DNA of 64,000 bases from Thermophilibacter provencensis. GTDB lineage: Bacteria > Actinomycetota > Coriobacteriia > Coriobacteriales > Atopobiaceae. The notes under the pieces are model-generated. The model was not told where the DNA came from. It did not search any database and was given only the letters and a program-made list of their open reading frames with translations. The position numbers were made by a program, and so were the translations under genes. Shown here piece by piece: positions 32,188-40,851 of this stretch; the first letter of the stretch is position 1, and each line of letters opens with the position of its first letter. The stretch covers positions 248,001 to 312,000 of the forward strand of contig NZ_JAUDEA010000001.1 of the NCBI RefSeq assembly GCF_030372065.1. The letters are read 5' to 3'.

Positions 32188-32424
32188 CTAGAACGCGGCG
32201 GGCTGGACGCGCGTCACGCCGGGGACGTGCTCCATGAGGATGCGCTCGATGCCCTCGGACATGTCCAGGCTGGAGAGGGGGCAGCCGGCGCAGGCGCCCT
32301 GCATCTCCAGGGTGACCACGCCGTCATCGGTCACGTCAATGAGGGCCACGTCGCCGCCGTCGGCCTGGAGGCTCTGACGGATGACGTCGAGGGTTGCGTC
32401 GAGAAGTGCGCGGTCAACGGCCAT
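32188..32424 (-). CDS. NifU C-terminal domain (Nfu-type) iron-sulfur protein
   Basis: Small 78-aa scaffold or carrier for Fe-S clusters. It matches the NifU C-terminal domain: VIRQSLQADGGDVALIDVTDDGVVTLEMQGACAGCPLSSLDMSEGIERIL, with the cluster-binding CxxC in ACAGC near residue 45. Shine-Dalgarno AAAGGAA precedes ATG 32424. It lies between U32 peptidase and lgt, all on the minus strand. The length is normal for free-standing Nfu proteins. Confidence 0.92.
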   Translation of the reverse strand: MAVDRALLDATLDVIRQSLQADGGDVALIDVTDDGVVTLEMQGACAGCPLSSLDMSEGIERILMEHVPGVTRVQPAAF

Positions 32425-32489
32425 GTGAGTTCCTTTCTCGATGCCCGCGCGGCACGACCGTCGGGCAGTTTGGTTTTCCGTGGAACATG

Positions 32490-35015
32490 TTACCCAATGC
32501 CGGCAAAAAGATGCCCGGAAGTGTGTCCGCTCAGGCGCTGCGCGGGACGACGCCCCTCGCGCGCGGCCTCCACGGCGCGCACCACGCGCTCGACGGCGGG
32601 GCCGACCTCGGGCGCGTCCATGAGCTGGGCGTCCACCATGAGGCGCGTGACGCCAGCGGCGAGAAGCTCCGCGACCTGTGGTGTGGCGTCGAGTGGGCTT
32701 GCCGAGAAGATCCTCGAGCGCCCGTTCACGTCCGTGCGCACGGGCAGCTCGCGGCCGTCGATGTCGCGCAGGGAGAGGTGCTGGCGGCGCAGCTCGCAGC
32801 GGCGGCAGTCGTGGACGCAACGGCCGAGCGCCTGCAGCACGCAGTGCTCGCTCGTCATCACGCGCTCGCGGCCCAGGACCGAGAGGCCCACGGGCACCGA
32901 GGCCGCGCGGGCGAGCGCGCAGACCTCCTCGAGCGTGAGCTCGGGCGAGAGCCAAAAGCCCGCCGCGCCCGCGGACTCCAGCGCGGCGAGCGCGCTCGTG
33001 TTGTGAACGGGGATGCAGGAGCGCACCTCCGGCGCCGCGCCGCGCTCTGCGGCGAGCGCCAGCTCGGAGACGTTGCCAACGGCAACGGGATCGCCCGGGG
33101 CAACAAAGCGGTCCAGGCGGGCGTGGTCGACCTCGCGGCAGATCTCGTCAAGCCAGGGGACGACGCCCTCGGGCCAGGAGCCCTCGGCAAGGTCGTCCGC
33201 CAGCGCGTAGACGCGCGACGCCCCCGCCGCGCGCGCCGCCTCGGCGCACTCCGGCGTCGTCACCAGCGCGCACACGCACGGCTCCCCAACCGTGGACGCG
33301 GGCGCGGCAGCAAAATGATTCAAAAGGGGACTGTCCCCTTTTGAATCACGGGCGGCATAGGGGGCCAGAAGGACCTCTTCCAGACGGGCGCACGCCTCGG
33401 CACGCACCTTGTGCACTGCCGAGAAGCCCATGCCGCAGCCAGGGTCCAGCTCAACCGAGAAGCTCACGGGCTCAAAGGGACTCTGCCCCATGCGGCCCAC
33501 GTGCTCGACGAGGTCCTTCTCGTCGACCGGGCGCGTGCGGGCCGCCTCCACGACAAAGCCCTCGGCCCGCGCCGAGGCCGCTCCGTCGGCGCACTCGAGC
33601 TCTACGCTAAACGGCTCGCCCAGGCGCGCCGTCACCCGCACGTGCACGGGACGGCGGCGCACCACGTCCTTGTCGGCCACGCGCGCGGCGTCGTCGAGCG
33701 CGCGCTGCGAGCGAATGACGCGCACGACCGAGCCCGCCGGCATCGGGCGCGCGGCGCGGCACGTGATCTTCTCCCCTGCCGCGGCGTCCTCCGGGGCGGG
33801 CGCCGTGAGGAACTGCGTCGGGTCGTCAATCGGGCGAATCTCAAGCAGGTCGCCCGCGCCAACCGGAGCGGAGAGGCGCACCTCAACGTCCGCGCGCGTG
33901 TGCCGGCGCAGGCGCTCGCGACCGCCCGAGCCGCCCCCGCGACGCACAACGGCGTCCTCGAGCACGCGTGCCCCCACGACCTCGCCCACGACCTCGCCGC
34001 GGTTGTTGGAGCGCTCGTAGCTCATCATCTTGTTGCCCGAGCGCCCCCAGAGGTAGTCGTCCGTGAAGTCGCGGTTGAAGGCACGCTTGAGCCTGCGGTG
34101 GAGCGCCGCCGACGAGCCCTCGTCCTTCTCGCCCGCCGCCAGCGCGTCGAGCGCGTCGCGATACGCCCCCACCACGGAGAACACGTAGTCGGGTGCCTTC
34201 ATGCGCCCCTCCACCTTGAGCGACCCCACGCCGGCGTCGCGCATGTCCGCGAGGTGGTCCACGGTGCAGTAGTCCTTGGGGCAGAGCAGGCGCGTGCCGC
34301 CCACCCCGCGGTTCTTCTCGGGCAGCCCCTGCGTGGCCACGCCCGGGATCTCGAGCACCCGCCCGTCCTCGTCAACCAGGTCGTAGGGCAGGCGGCACGG
34401 CTGCGCGCAGAGCCCGCGGTTGGCGGACCGTCCGCCGGCAAGCGAGCTCATGAGGCACACGCCCGAGTAGCAGAAGCAGAGCGCGCCGTGCCCAAAGCAC
34501 TCCAGCTCAACGCCCTCCTCCGCGATGCGCGAGATCTCGGTCAGCGAGAGCTCGCGCGAGAGGGTCACGCGGTCCACCCCCCACACGTCGCGGCACCATG
34601 CCACGCCGCGCGCGTCGTGCACGTTGGCCTGGGTGGAGACGTGCGTCTCGATCTGGGGCCAGCGTCGGCGGACCTCCGCCATGAGGCCCCAGTCCTGGAT
34701 GATGAAGGCGTCAGCGCCCAGCCCCCACGCGCGGCGCACGAGCTCCAGCACGCGCGGCATCTCCTCGGTTGAGATGGCCACGTTCACGGTCACGTACACG
34801 CGCGTACCCGCCAGGTGGGCGCGACGGCACGCCGCGGAAAACGACTCGTCGTCAAAGTTCTTGGCCCCACGACGGGCATTGAAGTCGTTTCCTAGGCCGC
34901 AGTAGATGGCGTCCGCCCCGGCCGCGAGCGCGGCGTTGAACGGCTCCGGTCCGCCGGCGGGCGCCAGCAGCTCCGGCACGCCGTGGGCCTCAAGGAAGGT
35001 GGTCCGTCGGGGCAT
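32490..35015 (-). CDS. U32 family peptidase (collagenase-like, DUF3656-containing)
   Basis: Protein of 841 aa of the U32 family, whose best-known members (RlhA, TrhP) help hydroxylate RNA rather than cleave protein. The N-terminal barrel starts ELLAPAGGPEPFNAALAAGADAIYCGLGNDFNARRGAKNF. The conserved ECFGHGALCFCYSGVCLMSS with clustered Cys lies near 175-195, then GLCAQPCRLPY and KVEGRMK. The long C-terminal part is DUF3656-like. Eleven residues (SKGDSPLLNHF) near 560 are encoded by an in-frame 33-nt palindrome (33316-33348). The reaction here is not known. Confidence 0.9.
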   Translation of the reverse strand: MPRRTTFLEAHGVPELLAPAGGPEPFNAALAAGADAIYCGLGNDFNARRGAKNFDDESFSAACRRAHLAGTRVYVTVNVAISTEEMPRVLELVRRAWGLGADAFIIQDWGLMAEVRRRWPQIETHVSTQANVHDARGVAWCRDVWGVDRVTLSRELSLTEISRIAEEGVELECFGHGALCFCYSGVCLMSSLAGGRSANRGLCAQPCRLPYDLVDEDGRVLEIPGVATQGLPEKNRGVGGTRLLCPKDYCTVDHLADMRDAGVGSLKVEGRMKAPDYVFSVVGAYRDALDALAAGEKDEGSSAALHRRLKRAFNRDFTDDYLWGRSGNKMMSYERSNNRGEVVGEVVGARVLEDAVVRRGGGSGGRERLRRHTRADVEVRLSAPVGAGDLLEIRPIDDPTQFLTAPAPEDAAAGEKITCRAARPMPAGSVVRVIRSQRALDDAARVADKDVVRRRPVHVRVTARLGEPFSVELECADGAASARAEGFVVEAARTRPVDEKDLVEHVGRMGQSPFEPVSFSVELDPGCGMGFSAVHKVRAEACARLEEVLLAPYAARDSKGDSPLLNHFAAAPASTVGEPCVCALVTTPECAEAARAAGASRVYALADDLAEGSWPEGVVPWLDEICREVDHARLDRFVAPGDPVAVGNVSELALAAERGAAPEVRSCIPVHNTSALAALESAGAAGFWLSPELTLEEVCALARAASVPVGLSVLGRERVMTSEHCVLQALGRCVHDCRRCELRRQHLSLRDIDGRELPVRTDVNGRSRIFSASPLDATPQVAELLAAGVTRLMVDAQLMDAPEVGPAVERVVRAVEAAREGRRPAQRLSGHTSGHLFAGIG
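33316..33348. repeat. 33-bp perfect palindrome inside the U32 peptidase gene
   Basis: TGATTCAAAAGGGGAC, a single T, then its exact complement. It is 11 codons in frame and nearly the same sequence as 15193-15225. Confidence 0.92.
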
Positions 35016-35041
35016 GAGCTCACTTCTTTCTTACGGGTGGC

Positions 35042-35075
35042 ATGCGGACGGTTCTTCTCGCCAAAGCGTCCGCAT
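35042..35075. repeat. Hairpin with GTTCTTCTCGCC loop
   Basis: ATGCGGACG and CGTCCGCAT enclose GTTCTTCTCGCCAAAG. It lies 27 nt upstream of the U32 start. Confidence 0.65.
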
Positions 35076-35096
35076 CTTGCCCATAACCAAGGTAAC

Positions 35097-35157
35097 GAGA
35101 AAAACGGGCGGCTTCCGGACGATCCGCATACCCAAACCGTCCGAAAGCCGCCCGTTG
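35097..35157 (-). terminator. Rho-independent terminator of tyrS
   Basis: An 18-bp stem (AACGGGCGGCTT and onward, one mismatch) with an 18-nt loop is followed on the minus strand by TTTTT. It begins 11 nt after the tyrS stop. Confidence 0.85.
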
Positions 35158-35167
35158 AGAAGACAAC

Positions 35168-36400
35168 CTACACCAGGCGCGCCCAGCGCTTCTTGCCGGA
35201 CTGGACCGTGGTGCCTGCCGAGAGGAGCGCGGGGTCGACGTTGTAGCACTTGGGCGCAACGGGCTCGCCGTTGATCTTGACGCCGCCGCCGTCCACGAGG
35301 CGACGGGCCTCGCCGGCGGACTTGGCGATGCCCACCTCAACGAGGAGCTTGCCCAAGTAGACCTTGCCCTCGTCGTTGACCTCGGCCACGCTCACGGGGA
35401 ACTCCGGCATCTCCGCGGGGGCCTCCGCGCGCTTGAACTGCGCGTCAAAGGCAGCGCTCGCCGCGGCGCCGGCACCCTCGCCGTGGTAGAGGTCCACGAT
35501 GTTGGCCGCCAGCTCGCGCTTGAGCGCGTACGGGTCGGCGGAGCCGTCCGCGAAGGCGGCGTCGATGGCGTCGAGCTTGTCCATGTCCGCGGTGGAGCAC
35601 AGGCGCCAGTAGAGCGGCACCAGCTCGTCCGTGATGGACATGACCTTGCCGTACATGTCGGCCGGCTCGTCAGTGAGGCCGACGTAGTTGCCGTAGCTCT
35701 TGGACATCTTCTTGTGGCCGTCGGTGCCCACCAGAAGCGGCATCGTGAGGGCCACCTGCGGCTCCATGCCCATGGCGCGCATGAGGTCGCGGCCGGCAAG
35801 GAGGTTGAAGATCTGGTCGTTGCCACCCATCTCCAGGTCCGCCTTCACCACAACGGAGTCGTAGGCCTGCAGCACCGGGTAGATGAACTCGTGAAGGGCA
35901 ATGGACTTGCCCTCGGTGTAGCGGTTGTGGAAGTCCTCGCGCTCGAGGATGCGGGCCACGTTGAACTGGCTCATGAGCTTCAGCATCTCGGCGAGGTTCA
36001 GGCCCTTCAGCCAGTCGCCGTTGTGGACGATCTGGGTCTTCTCGGGGTCGAGCACCTTCATGGCCTGCTCGACGTAGGTCTTGGCGTTGGCCTCCACCTG
36101 CTCCTCGGTAAGGGGCGGGCGGGTGGAGTCGCGGCCGGACGGGTCGCCGATGAGCGCGGTGCCGTTGCCGATGATGAGCGTCACGTTGTGGCCCAGGTCC
36201 TGGAACTGGCGCATCTTGCGCAGCGGGACGGCGTGGCCGAGGTGAAGGTCGGGACTCGTGGGGTCAACGCCCAGCTTGATGTTGAGCGGGGTGCCCTTCT
36301 CGAGCTTCTTCTTGAGCTCCTCGAGCGGCACGATCTGCATCGTGCCGGACGTGATGACCTTGAGCTGTTCGTCAACTGGAAGCAACGATCTCTCCTCCAT
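35168..36400 (-). CDS. tyrS: Tyrosyl-tRNA synthetase
   Basis: Class I synthetase of 410 aa that charges tRNA-Tyr. The HIGH-type motif HLGHAVPL lies near residue 53, KMSKS near 231, and a C-terminal S4 RNA-binding domain (LLVEVGIAKSAGEARRLVDGGGVKINGE) near 345-380. The ATG at 36400 has no ribosome site. TTG at 36385 follows GGAGGAG and would give the usual N-terminus LPVDEQLKV, so the true start may be five codons later. No T-box was seen upstream. A terminator follows. Confidence 0.96.
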   Translation of the reverse strand: MEERSLLPVDEQLKVITSGTMQIVPLEELKKKLEKGTPLNIKLGVDPTSPDLHLGHAVPLRKMRQFQDLGHNVTLIIGNGTALIGDPSGRDSTRPPLTEEQVEANAKTYVEQAMKVLDPEKTQIVHNGDWLKGLNLAEMLKLMSQFNVARILEREDFHNRYTEGKSIALHEFIYPVLQAYDSVVVKADLEMGGNDQIFNLLAGRDLMRAMGMEPQVALTMPLLVGTDGHKKMSKSYGNYVGLTDEPADMYGKVMSITDELVPLYWRLCSTADMDKLDAIDAAFADGSADPYALKRELAANIVDLYHGEGAGAAASAAFDAQFKRAEAPAEMPEFPVSVAEVNDEGKVYLGKLLVEVGIAKSAGEARRLVDGGGVKINGEPVAPKCYNVDPALLSAGTTVQSGKKRWARLV

Positions 36401-36582
36401 TGCATTCTCGTATTTCCTGCAATCAATTAGGATAGCAGGTTATCCGTGCCGCTGGGCGCACCGCAGCGTTTCAGCTTTTTCACCGTCTCAACACGTCGTA
36501 GCGCCGCGGCGAGAAGGGCGGGCGCGCAGCACCTATAATGTTGCTCGACTGTGGACGGATGCTCCCTGAACAGGAGGAGTAC

Positions 36583-38856
36583 ATGGGGATCAGGACCCGC
36601 AGGGCTCGCGCGCACTCTAAGACCCACTTCGTGGGCTTTGGCATCGCGGGCGTGTTCGGCTTCATAGCGCTTCTTATCGTGACGCTCGCGCTCTCGCTGG
36701 GCGCCGTCGTCACGTCGTGGCTCCAGGACCTGCCGGACTACACCTCCGCCGACGCCTTCCTCGTTGCGGAGCCCACACGCGTCTATGATGCGGACGGCAA
36801 TGAGATCGTGGCCTACTACCTGCAGAACCGCCGCTCGGTTGACCTCGACCAGATCTCTGACTACGTGAAGAAGGGCACCGTCGACACCGAGGACACGCGC
36901 TTCTACTCCCACAACGGCATCGACATCGAGGGCATCATGCGCGCCGTGGTGGTCCAGCTCACGGGCGGGTCCGAGGGCGGCTCCACCATCACCCAGCAGC
37001 TCGTGAGAAACACGGTCCTCTCGGACGAGCAGTTTGAGAGCTCGCTGCGCCGCAAGGTGCGCGAGGCCTACATCGCCATCCAGATGGAGAAGACGTACAA
37101 CAAGGACCAGATCCTCAACATGTACCTCAACACCATCTTCTACGGCAACGGCGCCTACGGCATCGAGGCGGCCGCCATCACCTACTTCAACAAGAGCGCC
37201 TCGGACCTCAACCTGAACGAGGCCGCCACGCTCATCGGCATCCCCAACTCCCCCACCGCCTACGACCCCTTTGCCAACTACGAGAGCTGCAAGTGGCGCC
37301 GCAACATCGTCCTGGAGCGCATGCTCTCGGCCGGCACCATCACGCAGGAGGAGTACGACGCCACCGTGGCGGAGGAGATCCCGCTCAACCCCGGCAAGCT
37401 CACGGACTCCACGAGCGACTACCCGTACTTCACGGACTACGTGCGCGACCTGCTGCTCCAGGACTTCTCCACGGACACCGTCCAGCAGGGTGGCCTCAAG
37501 GTCTACACCACCCTCGATCCCGACAAGCAGAAGGCCGCCGAGGAGGCCTGCCTCGAGCGCGTCGAGAGCTTCGGCAACGACGACGTGCGCAGCGCCCTCG
37601 TCTCGGTTGACAACTCCAACGGCCACATCGTGGCCATGGTCGGCGGCCAGTACTACGGCAACGGCGAGGGCGAGAGCATGTACAACCTCGCCACCGCCCG
37701 CCGCTCCCCCGGCTCCTCGTTCAAGATGTTCACGCTCGTGGCCGCCATGCTCGAGGGCATGAGCCCCACCGTCAGGCTCAACTGCAACTCCCCGATGCAG
37801 ATCACGCCCAGCTACCTGCTGAGAAACAACAACAACAACCAGTACGGCATCCTAACGCTCGCGCAGGCCACGGCGCTCTCCTCCAACACCGGCTACGCGC
37901 AGGTGGGCATGACCATCGGCCTGGACAAGGTCGCCGAGACGGCGCACCTCATGGGCATCGACTCCGAGATCAGCGAGACCAACCCCTCCATGATCATCGG
38001 CACGAGCGAGGTCACCGTACTCGAGATGGCCGAGGCCTACTCCACGCTGGCAAACGCGGGCGTGCACCGCAACGCCATCGCCATCACCAAGATCGAGGAC
38101 CGCAACGGCAACATCGTCTACGAGCACGAGGACGACTCCGAGCAGGTCATCGACGAGGCCGTTGCCTGCGACGCCATCGAGGTCCTCGAGGGCGTCACCA
38201 AGTCCGGCCAGACCGGCTGGTACGTCGCGAGCCACTTCTACCAGAACCAGCCCACGGCAGGTAAGACCGGTACCTCCAACTACGCCGACAACTTCTGGTT
38301 CTGCGGCTTCACACCACAGCTCACCACCGCGGTGTGGGTGGGCGACCCGAGCAAGACCGGCGAGACCATCTACATCAACGGCGCCCTGGGCACCACGCAG
38401 AACACCTCGCAGCCCATCTGGTGCGACTACATGAACGAGGTGCTCGACGGCGTAGAGCGCGAGGAGTTCCCCACCTCGGACCACGAGGCAACCTACAAGC
38501 CCAACAGCACGTGGACGTTCAGCGGCACGGACGACAGCCTCAACGGGAACTACACCTACCAGCAGCCGACCTACCAGCAGCCAGTCCAGCAGGCCCCCAC
38601 GCAGGAGGAGCCCGAGACCCCGGAGCAGACCGAGCCGACCACGCCCGCTGAGCCCACGACGCCGACGGAGCCCACCACCCCCACGACGCCCGAGACTCCC
38701 TCCGAGCCGACCGCGCCGACGGAGCCCACGACTCCGGAGCCCGAGACGCCCGCCGAGCCCAGCACGCCGACGGAGCCGACGACTCCCACCGAGCCCACCA
38801 CGCCGACGGAGCCCACCACCCCGAGCACCGACGGGACGACGACCACCACGCCGTAG
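36583..38856 (+). CDS. Class A penicillin-binding protein (transglycosylase/transpeptidase)
   Basis: Bifunctional peptidoglycan synthase of 757 aa. It has an N-terminal membrane anchor (residues 20-45) and a GT51 domain with EDTRFYSHNGIDIEGIMRA near 105 and GGSTITQQLVRN near 140. The transpeptidase domain has SPGSSFKM (catalytic Ser of SxxK) near 380, SSN near 430 and KTGTSN near 563. The last 80 residues are Pro/Thr/Glu repeats (TPTEPTTPTEPTT), a wall-spanning tail. ATG 36583 follows AGGAGG. It is divergent from tyrS. Confidence 0.95.
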   Translation: MGIRTRRARAHSKTHFVGFGIAGVFGFIALLIVTLALSLGAVVTSWLQDLPDYTSADAFLVAEPTRVYDADGNEIVAYYLQNRRSVDLDQISDYVKKGTVDTEDTRFYSHNGIDIEGIMRAVVVQLTGGSEGGSTITQQLVRNTVLSDEQFESSLRRKVREAYIAIQMEKTYNKDQILNMYLNTIFYGNGAYGIEAAAITYFNKSASDLNLNEAATLIGIPNSPTAYDPFANYESCKWRRNIVLERMLSAGTITQEEYDATVAEEIPLNPGKLTDSTSDYPYFTDYVRDLLLQDFSTDTVQQGGLKVYTTLDPDKQKAAEEACLERVESFGNDDVRSALVSVDNSNGHIVAMVGGQYYGNGEGESMYNLATARRSPGSSFKMFTLVAAMLEGMSPTVRLNCNSPMQITPSYLLRNNNNNQYGILTLAQATALSSNTGYAQVGMTIGLDKVAETAHLMGIDSEISETNPSMIIGTSEVTVLEMAEAYSTLANAGVHRNAIAITKIEDRNGNIVYEHEDDSEQVIDEAVACDAIEVLEGVTKSGQTGWYVASHFYQNQPTAGKTGTSNYADNFWFCGFTPQLTTAVWVGDPSKTGETIYINGALGTTQNTSQPIWCDYMNEVLDGVEREEFPTSDHEATYKPNSTWTFSGTDDSLNGNYTYQQPTYQQPVQQAPTQEEPETPEQTEPTTPAEPTTPTEPTTPTTPETPSEPTAPTEPTTPEPETPAEPSTPTEPTTPTEPTTPTEPTTPSTDGTTTTTP

Positions 38857-38877
38857 GGCTCGCCTCACGTTACGGCA

Positions 38878-38924
38878 ACGGAGCCGGACGCAGTTCTTCT
38901 CGCTGCGTCCGGCCCCGTTTTTTT
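38878..38924 (+). terminator. Terminator with TTCTTCTCG loop
   Basis: GCCGGACGCAG pairs with CTGCGTCCGGC around the loop TTCTTCTCG, and GTTTTTTT follows. It ends the PBP transcript and also faces the convergent argR gene. Confidence 0.9.
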
Positions 38925-38956
38925 ACTCACTGTCAGCGCGACGCGCGCGGGCTCTC

Positions 38957-39391
38957 CTAGCGCGTGTCCGCGAGCTTCTCGATGAGGTCCTGAAGTGTGA
39001 CGGCACCCTCGGCGGACTCCGCGATGACGAGGACGGTGTCGTTTCCCGCCACGGAGCCCAGCGCGTGGGCCAGGTCCGCGTCGTCGATGGCGGCGGCAAC
39101 GCCCGAGGCGGTCCCGGGCTGGCACTTCACGACGACGAGGTTCTCGGCGCGCGCCGCGCTCAACACAAACTCGGAGAGCATGCGCTGCAGGTGAAGGTCC
39201 TCGGCGAGCACGTAGACGCCCTCGGAGAGCTTGCGCAGGCCCATGTCGGCCACATCACGGGAGACTGTTGCCTGCGTGCAGGAGAACCCCAGGGCGCGCA
39301 GCTCGTCCACGAGGGCGCGCTGGGTCCTGATGGACTTCTCCCTCACGATCTCGCGGATGGCGTCCTGACGGTTGCTCCTCCGCCTCATCAA
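38957..39391 (-). CDS. argR: Arginine repressor
   Basis: Hexameric arginine-sensing repressor of 144 aa. The N-terminal winged helix has RQDAIREIVREKSIRTQRALVDELRALGFSCTQATVSRD at residues 8-46. The C-terminal oligomerisation and arginine-binding part contains AAAIDDADLAHALGSVAGNDTVLVI, with the expected GT/DD region. Shine-Dalgarno GGAGG precedes the start. No arg biosynthetic gene is in the window. A TATAAT box is 42 nt upstream. Confidence 0.94.
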   Translation of the reverse strand: MMRRRSNRQDAIREIVREKSIRTQRALVDELRALGFSCTQATVSRDVADMGLRKLSEGVYVLAEDLHLQRMLSEFVLSAARAENLVVVKCQPGTASGVAAAIDDADLAHALGSVAGNDTVLVIAESAEGAVTLQDLIEKLADTR

Positions 39392-39432
39392 ACAGCCTCC
39401 AGTTGATAGATTTCCACGAATACCACTCCCCG

Positions 39433-39438
39433 ATTATA
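39433..39438 (-). promoter_or_regulatory. Candidate -10 of argR
   Basis: A consensus TATAAT on the minus strand 42 nt before the start codon. No convincing -35 is seen. Confidence 0.4.
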
Positions 39439-39520
39439 CTCAGGCATGAGTAAGAAGATGATGTCCCTAGGGATTATCATTCGATAGATAGCACGTTTGC
39501 GCACGTCTCACGGAGGCATC

Positions 39521-40630
39521 ATGTCATACGGCGATAGGGGCGACAGGCCTCGCATGGACTCGGGACGATCCGTCGACCTGTCCCGTCGCAGCTCGCGCGG
39601 ATCGCGTCCGCGCACCACGCTTGGCGGCTCGTATCACGGCCCGCGGGGCACGTCCTCGCGTGGCAGCGGCCTCAAGCCCCCCTCGCGCGGCGGCGCCGGC
39701 TACCCGCTGCGGGAGCGCAGCATCAACTTCCAGAGCGGCCGGGCGAGAAGAACGCTCGGCAACCGCCGCCTGCTCATCCTCGGCGCGCTGGCCGTGGTTC
39801 TTGTCATCCTGCTCGTGGTGGGCATCTCCAGCTGCATGCGCGCCTGCTCCGCCGACCAGCAGGCCTCCGACGCCAACCCCGTTGACGCCCGCGTTGCCGC
39901 CGGCGTGAGCGAGGAACTGACGGGCGAGTTCTCCGCCGCGCTCAACAGGGGCGAGAAGCTCGCCAGCATTGCGGCAAACGCAGACAAGTACGCCGACGAG
40001 GGCCTTCTCGAGCTTGCCCTGAGCCAGCCCGAGGCCATCGACTTTGTTGCCGCCTACCCTGACGCCGAGAAGACCGCCCAGCCCTACGAGGACTCCGTCA
40101 CCGAGGGCACCGTCCCCGAGCTCTACTGCTGGGATTCCCGCTGGGGCGCCGTTGACTTTGTCGGCCGCCCGCTCGCCATCACGGGGTCCGGCCCGACGGC
40201 CCTCTCGATGGCCTACATGGGTCTCACGGGCAGCGCGGACAAGACCCCTGCCGATATGGCCCAGCTGGTGAGCGAGGCCGAGCAGACCGACGAGGTCTCC
40301 GGCATGTCCGGCGAGTTCCTCGAGAACGGCCTCGCCGACCTTGGCCTGTCCTGCTCGACTTACACCTCCAACGCCGATAACCTGAGCCAGGTGCTCGACG
40401 CGGGCACCTACGTGCTCATCGAGACGAGCGCGGGCTCGCTCACGGATGCCGCCCACTGGGTGATCGTGGTCTCCGAGAACGAGGACGGCTCCCTTGTGGT
40501 CTACGACCCCACCTCCCCCGAGGTGAGCGCGCGCCCCTGGGACCCCGCGACCCTTGCCTCCTCGACAACCACGCTCTACGCCCTCAGCGCCGCTGACGCG
40601 GGTACCGAGGCAGACACCGCCGCCGAGTAA
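39521..40630 (+). CDS. Membrane-anchored C39-like peptidase homologue, Cys replaced by Ser
   Basis: Product of 369 aa. Residues 1-90 are basic, Ser/Gly/Arg-rich and cytoplasmic. One membrane segment (LLILGALAVVLVILLVVGISSC) follows near 88-110, and the extracellular part has a papain-like C39_2 domain: LYCWDSRWGAVDFVGRPLAITGSGPTALSMAYMGLTG near 205-240, and AAHWVIVVSENEDGSLVVYDP near 310-335 with the His. The usual catalytic Cys of GCGPTAL is Ser here. ATG 39521 follows CGGAGG. It may be a binding rather than a cleaving domain. Confidence 0.82.
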   Translation: MSYGDRGDRPRMDSGRSVDLSRRSSRGSRPRTTLGGSYHGPRGTSSRGSGLKPPSRGGAGYPLRERSINFQSGRARRTLGNRRLLILGALAVVLVILLVVGISSCMRACSADQQASDANPVDARVAAGVSEELTGEFSAALNRGEKLASIAANADKYADEGLLELALSQPEAIDFVAAYPDAEKTAQPYEDSVTEGTVPELYCWDSRWGAVDFVGRPLAITGSGPTALSMAYMGLTGSADKTPADMAQLVSEAEQTDEVSGMSGEFLENGLADLGLSCSTYTSNADNLSQVLDAGTYVLIETSAGSLTDAAHWVIVVSENEDGSLVVYDPTSPEVSARPWDPATLASSTTTLYALSAADAGTEADTAAE

Positions 40631-40632
40631 CT

Positions 40633-40741
40633 TGACAAGGGCGACGGGGTTATGACAAAGGTGACAGGGTAGATTGTCACCATGGGTTTCATGGTGACAA
40701 TCTACCCTGTCACCTTTGTCATAACCCCGTCGCCCTTGTCA
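40633..40741. repeat. Long palindrome with perfect 51-bp arms
   Basis: Arms 40633-40683 and 40691-40741 are exact complements around a 7-nt loop. The inner 32 nt equal those at 6278-6309; the outer TGACAAGGGCGACGGGGTTA is specific to this site. It starts 2 nt after the peptidase-like gene. Confidence 0.95.
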
Positions 40742-40763
40742 CAGACCGCCGATTAACAGACGA

Positions 40764-40831
40764 AGGCCCCGTCGACTTCCTAAGCAGGATCTTCCGCGAA
40801 GCGCAGTCCTGCGTGGAAGTCGACGGGGCCT
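40764..40831 (-). terminator. Terminator-like hairpin of phosphoglucomutase
   Basis: AGGCCCCGTCGACTTCC pairs perfectly with its complement, with a second inner stem (GCAGGA/TCCTGC). It lies 21 nt after the phosphoglucomutase stop. No T-run follows, so it could be a stabilising or Rho-assisted structure. Confidence 0.65.
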
Positions 40832-40851
40832 CCCCTACGTCTGAGAGCGTG

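Noticed and set aside
36401-36560. T-box leader of tyrS
   Set aside because: No TGGNACCGCG-type T-box sequence or long leader is present.
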